Part shown: positions 33,069 through 43,406 of the stretch, piece after piece | Position numbering within the stretch: the first letter of the stretch is position 1 | Layout of the letters: every line of letters starts with the position of its first letter | NCBI RefSeq assembly: GCF_039531105.1 | Contig: NZ_BAAAPK010000001.1 | Location: 2,666,001-2,730,000, forward strand | Direction: 5' to 3' | Length of the DNA: 64,000 nucleotides | From: Microbacterium lacus | Lineage (GTDB): Bacteria > Actinomycetota > Actinomycetes > Actinomycetales > Microbacteriaceae | The notes under the pieces: model-generated | The model's database searches: none | Seen by the model: only the letters and a program-made list of their open reading frames with translations | Told to the model about the DNA's origin: nothing | Program-made: the position numbers and the translations under genes

Positions 33069-34169
33069 TCAGCCGGCTCGGCGGCCGAGCCGGGGAAGAC
33101 GCGGCACGTTCGCCGTCGCCCCGGCCTCAGGCGGCACGATCACTTCCTGCGCCCCGACGACGTCGCCCTCGGCGGTGCGGACGATGAGCTCGGCGCCGAC
33201 CGGAGTGTTGCGCCGCACGACCGCGAGCGCGATCGGACCCTCCTCGTAGTGACGAGCGGCGGAGGTGATCGCCCCGACGACGGAACCGTCCACGAGCACG
33301 TCGTCGCCGCGGGCAGGCAGCACCGAATCGCTGCCGTCCAGCTGCAGCGCCACGACCCGGCGCGGCGGGTGCCCGAGATTGTGCACCTTGGCGACCGTCT
33401 CCTGGCCGCGGTAGCAGCCCTTCTCCAGGTGCACCGCCGTGCGGAGCCAATCCACTTCGTGCGGCAGCAGCCGCGCGTCCACTTCGCCCGCCCACCGCGG
33501 ACGCCAGGCCGCGATCCGCAGCGCTTCGGCGGCGTCCGTCCCGGCGAGCGTCAGGTCGCCTGCGGCAGCGGCATCCGCGATCGTCTCCTCTTCGGCGCGC
33601 GGCACGATCGCCTCCGCCCAGTCCCGGTCGCTGCCGGGATGCGCGGCGGGCACCGCGTACGCGTGGCCCCCGGCGCCCACGGCCGGCCAGGGATCGCGCC
33701 AGACGAGCGGCACGGCGTCCGGAGTCGCGACGGCGAGCGCGGACACGGCCTCCGCCGTCCCGCCGAACACCGCGAAATCGGCGCTGCGGTCCTGCGGATC
33801 GACGCGCAGACGGAAGCGCATCCGCACGAGCCAGGCCAGCAGTCCCTCGGCGTCATCACGGTCGGCGATCAGCCACGTCGTGCTGCCGTCGTCGAGAACG
33901 GATGCCGCATGCTCGACGTGGCCGTGGGGGTCGAGGACGAGCAGCTCGGTGCTCTCCCCTGGCGACAGGCGGGCCAGCGCCTGCGACGAGAGCGAGTCGA
34001 GCCACGTGAGCCGGTCCTCGCCGGAGACGGAGAGCACGCGTCGATCCGACAGCGGAGCGATCGCGCGCCCGACGGCCAGGGCGCGCTGCTCGCCGAGCGG
34101 GTTTCCGAGGTGACGCAGTCCCGTCTCGTCGAGCACGGCGCCGGGAACGCGGGCGTAGGCGTCGGCCAT
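33069..34169 (-). CDS. ygfZ: Folate-binding protein YgfZ (tRNA-modifying/Fe-S cluster assembly factor)
   Basis: 366 residues from ATG 34169, which overlaps the upstream stop as TGATG. The GcvT-like fold carries the diagnostic motif KGCYRGQE with the conserved Cys. LSDRRVLSVSGEDRLTWLDSL and LDPHGHVEHA are typical of the N-terminal domain. YgfZ binds tetrahydrofolate and supports assembly or repair of some iron-sulfur enzymes such as MiaB. Pairing with a nitrobindin-like gene is common in actinobacteria. Confidence 0.9.
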   Translation of the reverse strand: MADAYARVPGAVLDETGLRHLGNPLGEQRALAVGRAIAPLSDRRVLSVSGEDRLTWLDSLSSQALARLSPGESTELLVLDPHGHVEHAASVLDDGSTTWLIADRDDAEGLLAWLVRMRFRLRVDPQDRSADFAVFGGTAEAVSALAVATPDAVPLVWRDPWPAVGAGGHAYAVPAAHPGSDRDWAEAIVPRAEEETIADAAAAGDLTLAGTDAAEALRIAAWRPRWAGEVDARLLPHEVDWLRTAVHLEKGCYRGQETVAKVHNLGHPPRRVVALQLDGSDSVLPARGDDVLVDGSVVGAITSAARHYEEGPIALAVVRRNTPVGAELIVRTAEGDVVGAQEVIVPPEAGATANVPRLPRLGRRAG

Positions 34170-34789
34170 CACTGCACCCGCGCCAGGCGTGCGGACGCGT
34201 GCGAGGACAGTTCGCGACCGTACGCGGCGATGTCCCACGCCCAGAGCAGATGCGCGTCGACGAGACCGTACATGCGGGTTGCCGCAGCGTAGACCTTCGT
34301 GCCGGCAGTGCGTACGACCGCGTCCGTGGCCAGGTCGATCCGGGGGCCGCGGATGGATCCGAGATACAGCTCGCTGATGCCGTCCGAGTGGACGATCGAA
34401 GCCTCGATGTCGAATCCGCCTTCAGCGTTGCGGAGCTTCTCGACGTCGTCGGCGGAGCGCGAGACCGGGGCGGTGCGGGCCGGCAGCAGACCAGGACCCG
34501 CGTCGGCATCGGATGCGGCGCGCGACAACCGCCAGTAGCCCATCTCGGAGACCAGCGGGATCCGCCCGCGCTCGGTATCGCCCTCGGCGGGGTCTTGCAG
34601 CAGCCACGCGCTCGCGGAGTAGTTCAGCGCCGAGCCGCCGTCATGGCTGAAGCTCACGCGATGGAGGAACTCGCCGGCGAACCGATGGTCCTCGATCTCG
34701 TAGTCGATCACACCGGTGCCCTCCCAGACTCCGATGAGCCAGGACAGCGGTGCGAGGTCGGCGGGCAGGTCTGTCGGCAGATCGAACAC
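34169..34789 (-). CDS. Nitrobindin-like (FABP/DUF1794) heme-binding beta-barrel protein
   Basis: 206 residues. The lipocalin-like motif GVWEGTG (GxWxGxG) is at about 20-26, followed by strands with HRVSFSHDGGSALNYSASAWLL and MGYWRLS. The C-terminal HLLWAWDIAAYG region resembles the nitrobindin segment bearing the proximal heme His. Relatives such as Rv2717c bind ferric heme and may isomerise peroxynitrite. Start GTG. The gene is coupled to ygfZ. Confidence 0.88.
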   Translation of the reverse strand: MFDLPTDLPADLAPLSWLIGVWEGTGVIDYEIEDHRFAGEFLHRVSFSHDGGSALNYSASAWLLQDPAEGDTERGRIPLVSEMGYWRLSRAASDADAGPGLLPARTAPVSRSADDVEKLRNAEGGFDIEASIVHSDGISELYLGSIRGPRIDLATDAVVRTAGTKVYAAATRMYGLVDAHLLWAWDIAAYGRELSSHASARLARVQ

Positions 34790-34802
34790 GACCGTGCCGC
34801 CG

Positions 34803-34916
34803 TCAGCGCTGGCCGCGGTAGAGGTTCTTGATCACGACGCCGGAGACGAACACGATCGCGAGGGACGCGAGCGCGAGAAGCCCGACGAAGAACAGTTCGA
34901 GCGCAACGAGATCCAT
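34803..34916 (-). CDS. Small single-span membrane protein (37 residues)
   Basis: ATG 34916 to TGA 34803 encodes a protein starting MDLVALELFFVGLLALASLA, with a hydrophobic helix over about residues 7-29 and a basic tail ending KNLYRGQR. Start side outside and positive tail inside fits the positive-inside rule. There is no good Shine-Dalgarno, so the call rests on coding-like composition, the clean membrane span and the snug fit between neighbours on the same strand. Function unknown. Confidence 0.55.
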   Translation of the reverse strand: MDLVALELFFVGLLALASLAIVFVSGVVIKNLYRGQR

Positions 34917-34926
34917 GACCGTCAGT

Positions 34927-35253
34927 CTATCCGGGAACGACCGCCGCCAAGCCGAAGCCCAGGCTGATGACGCCCATGGTGAGGAGCGCCCCGAGCGTGC
35001 TCGCCGCGACCCGCTCGGTGAAGCCCTGCGAACGCCCGAACCACAATTGGATCGCGAACGCGAGCACGACGCACCCGCCGAGTCCGACGGTCAGCCACGC
35101 GGCTCGCCACGGCTCGGGCACGAAGATCCCGATCGCGACCCCGAGGAGCGCGGCGATCACCCACACGGCGATCACGCCGCCGAAGGTGCGACGAGGAGCG
35201 AGTTCGGGGGTGGCCACGGGTTCATTCTCGCGCACGACGACACCGATCCGCAC
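34927..35253 (-). CDS. Small integral membrane protein of unknown function
   Basis: Up to 108 residues; three hydrophobic helices (about 26-46, 53-70, 85-107 in the long form). The start is unclear: GTG codons at 35253, 35235 and 35217 are all in frame and none has a clear ribosome binding site; the shortest would give [15 protein letters not shown]. It resembles the small unnamed membrane proteins common in actinobacterial genomes. It lies 10 nt upstream of the 37-residue protein and is divergent from glnR. Confidence 0.7.
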   Translation of the reverse strand: MRIGVVVRENEPVATPELAPRRTFGGVIAVWVIAALLGVAIGIFVPEPWRAAWLTVGLGGCVVLAFAIQLWFGRSQGFTERVAASTLGALLTMGVISLGFGLAAVVPG

Positions 35254-35341
35254 CCGGTGTCGCCCGCAGAATCCGTCCGAGACCGCCGAGCGCTCTAAAC
35301 TGGACCGACGGCGGCGCTCCCTGCGCCGGAAGGACGGCGTT

Positions 35342-36040
35342 TTGGCACAGCTTCTCGTTCTGAGCTCGGCTCCCGGCGGCGGGCCCGTGCTGCCTTCGCT
35401 CGAACTGCTCAGCCACCGCGTGCGGCAGATCCCCGCCGAACCTGCTCAGCTCGTGAACGCGCCCAGCGCCGAGATCATCTTCGTCGACGCGCGCCTGGAT
35501 CTGGTCGGCGCCAAGTCGCTGTGCAAAATCCTCAACACGACCGGCCTCGACGCCCCGCTCCTGCTCGTGGTGACCGAGGGCGGCCTCACGGCCGTGTCCA
35601 CCGATTGGGGCGTGGACGACGTCATCCTCGTGACCGCGGGGCCTGCGGAGGTCGACGCTCGCATCCGCCTCGCGATCGGGCGCATGACGAAGGACGCCGT
35701 CTCCACGCGCATCCAGACCTCGGGCATCACGATCGACGAGTCGTCCTACTCGGCGAAGGTCCACGGCAAGCCCTTGGACCTGACGTACAAGGAGTTCCAG
35801 CTCCTGCACTTCTTCGCCACGCACCCCTCGCGGGTGTTCACGCGCGAGCAGCTGCTGAGCGAGGTCTGGGGATACGACTACTTCGGCGGCACGCGCACCG
35901 TCGATGTCCACGTGCGACGACTCCGCGCCAAGCTCGGCGACCTCGAGCAGCTGATCGGCACGGTCCGCAACGTCGGCTACCGGTTCAACGTGTACGAAGA
36001 GGACCAGCTGCCCGCGCCGCGAGAACGCACCGGCGCGTAG
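35342..36040 (+). CDS. glnR: GlnR-type orphan OmpR-family nitrogen regulator
   Basis: 232 residues from a TTG start (35342) with GGAAGGA at good spacing; a -10-like TAAACT is at 35296-35301. The receiver-like domain has an Asp in [10 protein letters not shown] but lacks the acidic pair and the receiver Lys pattern; [21 protein letters not shown] and [10 protein letters not shown] are hallmarks of GlnR. The C-terminal winged helix reads [22 protein letters not shown] and [20 protein letters not shown]. GlnR controls ammonium assimilation genes without phosphorylation. Proximity to pst genes is also seen for mycobacterial glnR. Confidence 0.87.
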   Translation: MAQLLVLSSAPGGGPVLPSLELLSHRVRQIPAEPAQLVNAPSAEIIFVDARLDLVGAKSLCKILNTTGLDAPLLLVVTEGGLTAVSTDWGVDDVILVTAGPAEVDARIRLAIGRMTKDAVSTRIQTSGITIDESSYSAKVHGKPLDLTYKEFQLLHFFATHPSRVFTREQLLSEVWGYDYFGGTRTVDVHVRRLRAKLGDLEQLIGTVRNVGYRFNVYEEDQLPAPRERTGA

Positions 36041-36084
36041 CAGCCGTTCACACGCGCGTCACCCCCGCCTGCAATGATGTGGGA

Positions 36085-38250
36085 ATGATCGAACACGACG
36101 TGCTCGACGCGGGCCTCGGCGACGCGGACGACGACGACTTCGACCTGTCCGAGGTCGCCGACGCCGAGCTGCCGGACAACCGGTACCTCGACCGCGAACT
36201 CAGCTGGCTCGCCTTCAACCAGCGCGTCCTCGAGCTCGCCGAGGATCCGACCCTTCCGGTGCTGGAGCGGGCGAACTTCCTCGCGATCTTCGCCAGCAAT
36301 CTCGACGAATTCTTCATGGTGCGCGTCGCAGGCCTCAAGCGCCGCATCCTCACCGGCCTCGCCGTGCCGACCAACGTCGGCCGCTCCCCGCAGGACGTAC
36401 TCGCCGACATCTCCGCCGACGCGCACGCCCTGCAGCTGCGGCACGCGGACGCGTGGACGTCGCAGGTCAGGCCGGCGCTGGCGGATGCCGGTATCGAGGT
36501 CATCTCGTGGGATCAGCTCACCGACGAGGAGCGGGGCCGGGTCTCGGAGTACTTCCAAGGGCAGGTCTTCCCCGTGCTCATGCCGCTCGCGGTCGACCCG
36601 GCGCATCCCTTCCCCTACATCTCGGGCCTGTCGCTGAACCTCGCGATCCGTATCCGCAACGCCAAGACCGGACGCCAGGAGTTCGCCCGTCTGAAGGTGC
36701 CGCCCATGATGCCCCGCTTCGTGGACGTCTCGCGGCACGGCGACACCGTCCGCTACCTGCCGCTCGAGGAGCTGATCTCCAACCACCTGGAGGATCTGTT
36801 CCCCGGCATGGAGATCCTCGACCACCACGCGTTCCGCCTCACCCGCAACGAGGACGTCGTGATCGAGGAGGACGAGACCGAGAACCTGATCCAGGCGCTG
36901 GAGGCCGAGCTGCTGCGGCGCCGGTTCGGCCCTCCGATCCGCCTCGAGGTGGGCGACGATATGGACGACGTGACGCTCGACCTCCTCATCAGCGAGCTCG
37001 ACATCACCGCTCAGGAGGTCTACCGGCTGCCCGGATCGCTCGACCTGCGCGGACTGTTCGACCTCGCCAAGATCGACCGACCCGACCTGCACTACCCCTC
37101 GCACGTCCCGACGACGGCACTCGCCTTCCAGCCCCGTGAGCAGAACGGCCGCTCGGACATCTTCAGCGCGATCCGTCGTGCGGACGTCCTCGTCCACCAC
37201 CCCTACGAGTCGTTCGCGACGAGCGTGCAGGCGTTCCTCGAGCAGGCGGCGAAGGATCCCCACGTCCTGGCCATCAAGCAGACCCTGTATCGGACCTCGG
37301 GCGACAGCCCGATCGTGCAGGCGCTCATCGACGCCGCCGAGGCGGGCAAGCAGGTGCTGGCCCTCGTCGAGGTGAAAGCACGGTTCGATGAAGCCAACAA
37401 CATCGTCTGGGCCCGCAAGCTCGAGAAAGCCGGCGTCCACGTCGTCTACGGTCTCGTCGGGCTGAAGACCCACTGCAAGCTCGCGCTCGTCATCCGCGAA
37501 GAGGACGGCCTGCTCCGCCATTACAGCCACGTGGGCACGGGCAACTACAACCCCAAGACGAGCCGCATCTACGAGGACTTCGGCCTCTTCACGGTCGACG
37601 ACCAGGTGGGGCGCGACCTGACCCGTCTGTTCAACGAGCTGAGCGGCTACGCGATCGAGAAGAAGTTCAAGCGCCTGCTGGTCGCTCCCCTCCACTTGCG
37701 CAAGGGGCTCCTGCGCCTGATCGACAAGGAGCGCCGCAACGCGCTGGACGGCAAGCCCGCCCGCATCCGCATCAAGGTGAATTCGATGGTCGACGAGCAG
37801 ATCATCGACGCGCTGTACCGTGCCAGCCAGGCCGGCGTTCCGGTCGAGGTCTGGGTCCGCGGCATCTGCTCCCTCAAGCCGGGTGTTCCCGGGGTGAGTG
37901 AGAACATCAGGGTGCGCAGCATCCTCGGCCGCTACCTCGAGCACTCGCGCATCTTCATGTTCGACAACGACGGCGATCCGCAGGTCTACATCGGCAGCGC
38001 CGACATGATGCACCGCAACCTCGATCGCCGGGTCGAGGCGCTCGTGCGCGTCGTCGCCCCGACCCACCTCACCGAGCTCTCCGAGCTGTTCGACCTCGCG
38101 ATGAGTGACGGCACGAGCTCGTGGTGGCTCGGCTCGGAAGGCGAGTGGACGCGTCACAGCGTCGACGCCGACGGCAAGCCGCTCGTGGACATCCAGGATC
38201 GGACGATGGCCGCGGTGCAGCGTCGCCGCCGCTCGCGGGCGGTGCGATGA
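36085..38250 (+). CDS. ppk1: Polyphosphate kinase 1
   Basis: 721 residues, normal length. N domain ([33 protein letters not shown]), head domain, and two C-terminal PLD-like domains. The autophosphorylated His is in [30 protein letters not shown] and [11 protein letters not shown] are also conserved. It reversibly forms polyphosphate from ATP at the membrane. The start is ATG 36085; an in-frame GTG two codons upstream is an alternative and the ribosome binding site is weak. Overlaps the NUDIX gene by ATGA. Confidence 0.95.
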   Translation: MIEHDVLDAGLGDADDDDFDLSEVADAELPDNRYLDRELSWLAFNQRVLELAEDPTLPVLERANFLAIFASNLDEFFMVRVAGLKRRILTGLAVPTNVGRSPQDVLADISADAHALQLRHADAWTSQVRPALADAGIEVISWDQLTDEERGRVSEYFQGQVFPVLMPLAVDPAHPFPYISGLSLNLAIRIRNAKTGRQEFARLKVPPMMPRFVDVSRHGDTVRYLPLEELISNHLEDLFPGMEILDHHAFRLTRNEDVVIEEDETENLIQALEAELLRRRFGPPIRLEVGDDMDDVTLDLLISELDITAQEVYRLPGSLDLRGLFDLAKIDRPDLHYPSHVPTTALAFQPREQNGRSDIFSAIRRADVLVHHPYESFATSVQAFLEQAAKDPHVLAIKQTLYRTSGDSPIVQALIDAAEAGKQVLALVEVKARFDEANNIVWARKLEKAGVHVVYGLVGLKTHCKLALVIREEDGLLRHYSHVGTGNYNPKTSRIYEDFGLFTVDDQVGRDLTRLFNELSGYAIEKKFKRLLVAPLHLRKGLLRLIDKERRNALDGKPARIRIKVNSMVDEQIIDALYRASQAGVPVEVWVRGICSLKPGVPGVSENIRVRSILGRYLEHSRIFMFDNDGDPQVYIGSADMMHRNLDRRVEALVRVVAPTHLTELSELFDLAMSDGTSSWWLGSEGEWTRHSVDADGKPLVDIQDRTMAAVQRRRRSRAVR

Positions 38251-39185
38251 CCGAGACCGCCGTCTACGCGGCGGGTGGGGTGCTGTGGCGCGTCGTCGAC
38301 GACAAGCTCCTCGTGCTGCTGATCCACCGCACCCAGTACCGCGACGTCACGCTCCCCAAAGGCAAGGTCGACCCCGGAGAGATGCTCGCGGAGACCGCGA
38401 GCCGTGAGATCTTCGAGGAGACCGGCATCCGGGTGAGCCTGGGTGTACCGGTCGGCGTCTCTCGATACCGGATGCCGAACAAGCGGCAGAAGATCGTGCA
38501 CTACTGGGCGGCCGAGGCCACGGACGCCGCCATCCGGGCGTCCGCGTTCGTGCCCAACAAGGAGATCGCCGCCCTCGAGTGGGTGCCGCTGAAGAAGGCG
38601 GCCGGGCGCCTGAGCTATCCGGTGGACGTGGAGATCCTCGAGCACTTCGCCCGGCTCGTCGACGAAGGCGTGCTGCAGACGTTCCCGCTCATCGTGCTCC
38701 GCCACGCGAAAGCGCTCCCCCGGGAGGAGTGGGACGCCGCGGACGCCGCGCGACCGCTCACCGGACGTGGCAAGAAGCAGGCCAACGCGATCGTCGGTCC
38801 CCTGCTCGCCTTCGGTGCCCGCAAGATCATCTCCAGCCCCGCGACCCGGTGCGTCAAGACCGTCGCCCCGATCTCGGCCGCGCTCGGGCGGAAGATCGAG
38901 AAGACGGCGCTCATCAGTCAGGACGCGTGGGAGGAAGGCACTTCGGACGCCCGCACGATCGTCGGACAGCGCGTGCGCGCGCGCAAGCCCGTCGTCCTGT
39001 GCAGCCACGGCCCGGTACTGCCCGAGATCCTCACGGAGATCGCGATGGCCACGGGGACCCTGCGCGGCTCCTACCTCGGCAGCGCGTCGGCGTTGGAGCC
39101 TGCGGCGTTCTCCGTGGTGCATCTCTCCGTGAACAATCCGGGCTCGGGGATCGTGGCGATCGAGACGCACGCGCCGAAGGTCTGA
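38247..39185 (+). CDS. NUDIX hydrolase fused to a histidine phosphatase (MutT1-like)
   Basis: 312 residues. Residues about 5-135 are a NUDIX domain: the box spans GKVDPGE through REIFEETGI (GX5EX7REUXEEXGU). Residues about 148-305 are a histidine phosphatase with [14 protein letters not shown] (RHG-type) and [12 protein letters not shown]. The build equals mycobacterial MutT1, which hydrolyses 8-oxo-GTP or diadenosine polyphosphates and then removes a phosphate. Coupling to ppk suggests control of nucleotide or polyphosphate-derived metabolites. Confidence 0.9.
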   Translation: MTETAVYAAGGVLWRVVDDKLLVLLIHRTQYRDVTLPKGKVDPGEMLAETASREIFEETGIRVSLGVPVGVSRYRMPNKRQKIVHYWAAEATDAAIRASAFVPNKEIAALEWVPLKKAAGRLSYPVDVEILEHFARLVDEGVLQTFPLIVLRHAKALPREEWDAADAARPLTGRGKKQANAIVGPLLAFGARKIISSPATRCVKTVAPISAALGRKIEKTALISQDAWEEGTSDARTIVGQRVRARKPVVLCSHGPVLPEILTEIAMATGTLRGSYLGSASALEPAAFSVVHLSVNNPGSGIVAIETHAPKV

Positions 39186-39223
39186 CGCCCGGCGCATCCG
39201 ATGCGCCCGAATACATCCTCGCC

Positions 39224-39245
39224 GTTCACCTTCCGTTCACCATCC
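39224..39245 (+). promoter_or_regulatory. PHO box (PhoP/RegX3 site) upstream of pstS
   Basis: Two adjacent 11-nt direct repeats, GTTCACCTTCC (39224-39234) and GTTCACCATCC (39235-39245), differ at one base and contain the GTTCACC core described for actinobacterial PhoP/RegX3 sites. They lie 87 nt before the pstS start, where activation under phosphate limitation is expected. Confidence 0.75.
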
Positions 39246-39331
39246 GAGCGCACTCTCTTAAGAACCCGCGCCTACGGTCAGTGCGGGCCCTGCACCGGGC
39301 TCACATCCCTGACACGTGAAGGATTCACACA

Positions 39332-40441
39332 GTGAGAATCTCCCGCATCGCCCAGGTGGGCGCTGTCGCCGCCATCGCGGCCCTCGCCCTCGCCGGCTGC
39401 GCCGCAAACGAAGGCGGGTCGACCACCCCGTCCGAATCCGCCGGTCCCGCCATCTCGGGCGAGATCGCCGGTGGCGGCGCCACCTCGCAGGAAGTCGCCG
39501 TCCAGACCTGGACGGCCGGCGTCCAGGAGGCCAACCCCGACGTCACGATCACGTACGACCCGGCAGGCTCCGGCGCCGGTCGCGACTCCTTCATCGCCGG
39601 CGCGATCCAGTTCGCGGGCTCGGACCGTGCGTTCAAGAGCGACGAGATCGCGGACAGCACGTTCGCCGCGTGCGTCGAGGGGACCGACATCGTCGAGCTG
39701 CCCCTCTACATCTCCCCGATCGCCGTGATCTTCAACCTCGACGGAGTCGACTCGCTCGACCTGGACGCCGAGACGCTCGCGAAGATCTTCGCCGGCGAGA
39801 TCACGACGTGGAACGACCCGGCGATCGCCGACCAGAACCCGGACGCGACGCTCCCCGCGACCGCGATCACCCCCGTCGTGCGCTCGGACAAGTCGGGCAC
39901 CACCGGCAACTTCACCGACTACCTGTCGGCGAACGCCGAGAGCATCTGGACGTTCGGTTCGGTCGAGGAGTGGCCGGCGACCGCCGTCACCCCCGAGTCG
40001 GCGCAGGGCACCTCCGGTGTCGTCGCCGCTGTCGAGGGCGGACAGGGCACGATCGGCTACGCCGACGCCTCGCGCGCCGGCGACCTCGGCACCGTGGCGA
40101 TCAAGGTCGGCGACGAGTACGTCGCATACTCGCCCGAGGGCGCGGCCAAGGCCGCCGACGTCTCGACCATGGAAGAGGGTCGCGGCGCCGGTGACCTCGC
40201 GATCAAGATCGACCGCACGACCACCGAGGCCGGCGCCTACCCGCTGATCCTCATCAGCTACAGCATCGCGTGCGAGCAGTACAACGACGCCGCGGTCGCC
40301 CCGGTCGTCAAGGCGTACCTCTCGTACGCCGCGTCCGCCGAGGGCCAGGACGCCGCGGCCGCCGCGGCCGGCAGTGCGCCGATCTCCGACGCCCTGCGCG
40401 AGCAGATCACCGCAGCGATCGACCTGATCGTCACGGACTGA
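39332..40441 (+). CDS. pstS: Phosphate ABC transporter substrate-binding lipoprotein PstS
   Basis: 369 residues. Signal peptide with lipobox LALAGC (Cys near 23). Phosphate-binding segments: GGGATSQ, DPAGSGAGRDSF, FAGSDRAFKSDEI, RSDKSGTTGNFTDYL; these provide the Ser/Thr/Arg/Asp contacts. It captures phosphate on the cell surface for PstCAB. GTG start with AAGGAT upstream. First gene of pstSCAB; expression is likely induced by phosphate starvation through the PHO box. Confidence 0.96.
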   Translation: MRISRIAQVGAVAAIAALALAGCAANEGGSTTPSESAGPAISGEIAGGGATSQEVAVQTWTAGVQEANPDVTITYDPAGSGAGRDSFIAGAIQFAGSDRAFKSDEIADSTFAACVEGTDIVELPLYISPIAVIFNLDGVDSLDLDAETLAKIFAGEITTWNDPAIADQNPDATLPATAITPVVRSDKSGTTGNFTDYLSANAESIWTFGSVEEWPATAVTPESAQGTSGVVAAVEGGQGTIGYADASRAGDLGTVAIKVGDEYVAYSPEGAAKAADVSTMEEGRGAGDLAIKIDRTTTEAGAYPLILISYSIACEQYNDAAVAPVVKAYLSYAASAEGQDAAAAAAGSAPISDALREQITAAIDLIVTD

Positions 40442-40517
40442 TCCTCCCGCCCGGCCCGGCGGATCCTCCGCCGGGCCGGGCATTCCTCCCCACCCCTCCC
40501 ACCACGAACGGGACCTC

Positions 40518-41459
40518 ATGACGACCACCACCGCGCGGCCTGCCCGAACCGTGCAGCGAGCCGGCGACCGTTGGTTCTCCCGCACCGCGCTGTTCGCCGG
40601 ATCCATGATCCTGGTGACGCTCGCGGCGGTAGCGATCTTCCTTTTCGTGCAGTCCATCCCCGGCGTCACGGCCACGAACGAAGACGCGTCGATCATCACG
40701 ACGAACTTCTGGGACTACGTCTGGCCGCTCGCCTTCGGCACGGTCTGGGCCTCCATCCTGGCGCTGATCATGGCGGTCCCCCTCGCCGTCTGCGTCGCGC
40801 TCTTCATCTCGCACTACGCACCGCGCCGGCTCGCCCAGACGCTCGGCTACATCGTCGACCTGCTGGCCGCGGTCCCCTCCGTCGTCTTCGGCCTGTGGGG
40901 CATCCTCGTCCTCGCCCCGGCGGTCCAGCCCGTCTACGCCTGGCTGGTGGAGAACGCCGGGTGGTTCCCGCTGTTCGGCGGTCCGGTCTCGGCCACCGGC
41001 CGCACGATCTTCACCGCCGCGATCGTGCTCGCGGTCATGGTCGTCCCGATCATCACCGCGATCTGCCGGGAGATCTTCCTGCAGACCCCCGTCCTCCACG
41101 AAGAAGCCGCTCTTGCGCTCGGGGCGACCCGCTGGGAGATGGTGCGCATGGCCGTCTTCCCGTTCGCCCGCAGCGGCATCGTCTCGGCATCCATGCTCGG
41201 ACTCGGCCGCGCGCTCGGCGAGACGATGGCCGTCGCGATGGTGCTCTCCGCCTCCGGCGTGATCACCTTCCAGCTCTTCACCGCCCGCAACCCCTCGACG
41301 ATCCCGGCGAACATCGCCCTCACGTTCCCCGAGGCGTACGGCACGAACATCAACGTGCTGATCGCGACCGGTCTGATCCTGTTCATCGTCACCTTCGCCG
41401 TCAACGCGCTCGCGCGCTGGATCGTCAGCCGCCGCAAGGAATTCTCGGGAGCCAACTGA
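40518..41459 (+). CDS. pstC: Phosphate ABC transporter permease PstC
   Basis: 313 residues, six membrane helices. The EAA motif HEEAALALGATRWEMVRMAVFP, which contacts PstB, and the conserved Arg/Glu region (PRRLAQTLGYIVDLLAAVPSVVFGLWG) identify PstC. RBS GGGAC lies upstream of ATG 40518. One base separates its stop from the pstA start. Confidence 0.95.
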   Translation: MTTTTARPARTVQRAGDRWFSRTALFAGSMILVTLAAVAIFLFVQSIPGVTATNEDASIITTNFWDYVWPLAFGTVWASILALIMAVPLAVCVALFISHYAPRRLAQTLGYIVDLLAAVPSVVFGLWGILVLAPAVQPVYAWLVENAGWFPLFGGPVSATGRTIFTAAIVLAVMVVPIITAICREIFLQTPVLHEEAALALGATRWEMVRMAVFPFARSGIVSASMLGLGRALGETMAVAMVLSASGVITFQLFTARNPSTIPANIALTFPEAYGTNINVLIATGLILFIVTFAVNALARWIVSRRKEFSGAN

Positions 41460-41460
41460 C

Positions 41461-42579
41461 ATGACGACGACGCAGACCCCTCCTGTTCCCGAGACGGCGG
41501 CCCCTCGACCCGTCGCGCCGCACTCCTCGGTGTCACTCACGAGCGGCCGCCTCCCGCGGTGGGCACCGTGGGGACTCCTGGGTCTGACCGCCGCCGCGGT
41601 CGCCCTGGTGTTCGCGATGCTCGCCGTCGCCGGCGAGACGGAGTTCAGCTTCGCCGGCTGGGCGATCGTGTCCGCGATCGGCTACCTCGTGCTCATCACC
41701 GTGATCTCCTCGATCGTCGAGGGCAGCCGCAAGGCCGTCGACCGGCTCGTGACCGGCATCGTGAGCGTCGCCTTCCTCATCGCGATGGTGCCGCTCGTCT
41801 CGGTCGCGTACACCGTCGTCGTCAACGGCGTCGCCGCCTTCTCCGCGGAGTTCTTCTCGAACTCGATGCGCAATGTCGTGGGCGAGGGCGGCGGCATCCT
41901 GCACGCGATCGTCGGGACGCTCCTGATCACGCTCGCCGCGGCGGTCATCTCGATCCCGATCGGCATCTTCACCGCGATCTACCTCGTCGAATACGGCGAC
42001 GGCAAGCGCCTCGCGCGCGGCATCACGTTCCTCGTGGACGTCATGACCGGCATCCCCTCGATCGTCGCAGGCCTGTTCGCGTACGCGCTGTTCGCGCTGT
42101 TCCTCGGGCCCGGCATCCGCCTCGGCATCATGGGCGCGATCGCGCTGTCGGTCCTCATGATCCCCGTGGTGGTCCGCTCGAGCGAAGAGATGCTGCGGCT
42201 CGTGCCCAACGAGCTGCGCGAGGCCGCCTACGCGCTCGGCGTGCCCAAGTGGCTCACGATCCTCAAGGTCGTGCTGCCGACCGCGATCGCCGGCATCACG
42301 ACCGGCGTCATGCTGTCGATCTCCCGCGTGATCGGCGAGACGGCGCCGCTGCTGCTCACGGCCGGTGTGGCGACCTCGATGAACTACAACCTGTTCGAGG
42401 GTCGCATGATGACCCTCCCGGTCTTCGCCTACACGCAGTACATGAACCAGGGCATTCCCGCACAGGCCTACATCGACCGCGCCTGGGGCGCGGCGCTCGT
42501 GCTGATCCTGATCGTCATGGCCCTGAACCTCGTGGCACGTCTGGTCGCGAAGGTCTTCTCCCCCAAGCTCGGCCGCTGA
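41461..42579 (+). CDS. pstA: Phosphate ABC transporter permease PstA
   Basis: 372 residues. The N-terminal 120 residues include an extra soluble stretch and two helices, so the protein is longer than E. coli PstA (296). The core has [38 protein letters not shown] and the EAA loop [24 protein letters not shown]. Together with PstC it forms the phosphate channel. Confidence 0.95.
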   Translation: MTTTQTPPVPETAAPRPVAPHSSVSLTSGRLPRWAPWGLLGLTAAAVALVFAMLAVAGETEFSFAGWAIVSAIGYLVLITVISSIVEGSRKAVDRLVTGIVSVAFLIAMVPLVSVAYTVVVNGVAAFSAEFFSNSMRNVVGEGGGILHAIVGTLLITLAAAVISIPIGIFTAIYLVEYGDGKRLARGITFLVDVMTGIPSIVAGLFAYALFALFLGPGIRLGIMGAIALSVLMIPVVVRSSEEMLRLVPNELREAAYALGVPKWLTILKVVLPTAIAGITTGVMLSISRVIGETAPLLLTAGVATSMNYNLFEGRMMTLPVFAYTQYMNQGIPAQAYIDRAWGAALVLILIVMALNLVARLVAKVFSPKLGR

Positions 42580-42613
42580 GCGGCCTCCCACCCGAATCGA
42601 ATCAAGAGGAATC

Positions 42614-43393
42614 GTGTCCAAGAGCATCGAAGTAAGCGATCTGAACGTCTACTACGGCGACTTCCTGGCCGTCGAAGGTGTGTCGCTGGACATCGAGCCG
42701 CGCAGCGTGACCGCGTTCATCGGCCCGTCGGGCTGCGGCAAGTCGACGTTCCTACGCACCCTCAACCGCATGCACGAGGTCATCCCGCGGGCTCGCGTCG
42801 AAGGCAAGGTTCTGCTGGACGGCGACGACCTCTACGGTCCGAACGTCGACCCCGTCCTGGTGCGCCGTCAGGTGGGCATGGTGTTCCAGCGCCCCAACCC
42901 GTTCCCGACGATGTCGATCAAGGAGAATGTGCTGGCAGGGGTCAAGCTCAACAACAAGCGCCTGTCGAAGTCCGACGCGGACGCACTCGTGGAGAAGTCG
43001 CTGCAGGGCGCGAACCTCTGGAACGAGGTGAAGGACCGCCTCGACAAGCCCGGTTCGGGGCTCTCCGGCGGGCAGCAGCAGCGTCTGTGCATCGCTCGCG
43101 CGATCGCCGTGTCGCCCGAGGTGATCCTGATGGACGAGCCGTGCTCGGCCCTGGACCCGATCTCGACGTACGCGATCGAGGAACTCATCGGCGAGCTGAA
43201 GAACGACTACACCGTCGTGATCGTCACGCACAACATGCAGCAGGCGTCGCGGGTGAGCGACAAGACGGCGTTCTTCAACATCGCCGGCACCGGCAAGCCG
43301 GGCAAGCTCATCGAGTACGACGACACCCGCTCGATCTTCACGACCCCGAGCGTCCAGGCGACCGAGGACTACGTCTCCGGTCGCTTCGGGTGA
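42614..43393 (+). CDS. pstB: Phosphate ABC transporter ATPase PstB
   Basis: 259 residues. Walker [11 protein letters not shown]-loop [11 protein letters not shown], signature [16 protein letters not shown], Walker [14 protein letters not shown] and switch His in [23 protein letters not shown] is a PstB hallmark. It drives phosphate uptake and contributes with PhoU to signalling to the histidine kinase. GTG start with AAGAGGAA upstream; last gene of the operon. Confidence 0.96.
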   Translation: MSKSIEVSDLNVYYGDFLAVEGVSLDIEPRSVTAFIGPSGCGKSTFLRTLNRMHEVIPRARVEGKVLLDGDDLYGPNVDPVLVRRQVGMVFQRPNPFPTMSIKENVLAGVKLNNKRLSKSDADALVEKSLQGANLWNEVKDRLDKPGSGLSGGQQQRLCIARAIAVSPEVILMDEPCSALDPISTYAIEELIGELKNDYTVVIVTHNMQQASRVSDKTAFFNIAGTGKPGKLIEYDDTRSIFTTPSVQATEDYVSGRFG

Positions 43394-43406
43394 TCCGCAG
43401 CGCGGA

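Noticed and set aside
35977..38157. Open frame of 726 codons on the minus strand across ppk1
   Set aside because: Antisense shadow: no recognisable domain, no ribosome binding site, and it covers the whole of polyphosphate kinase.
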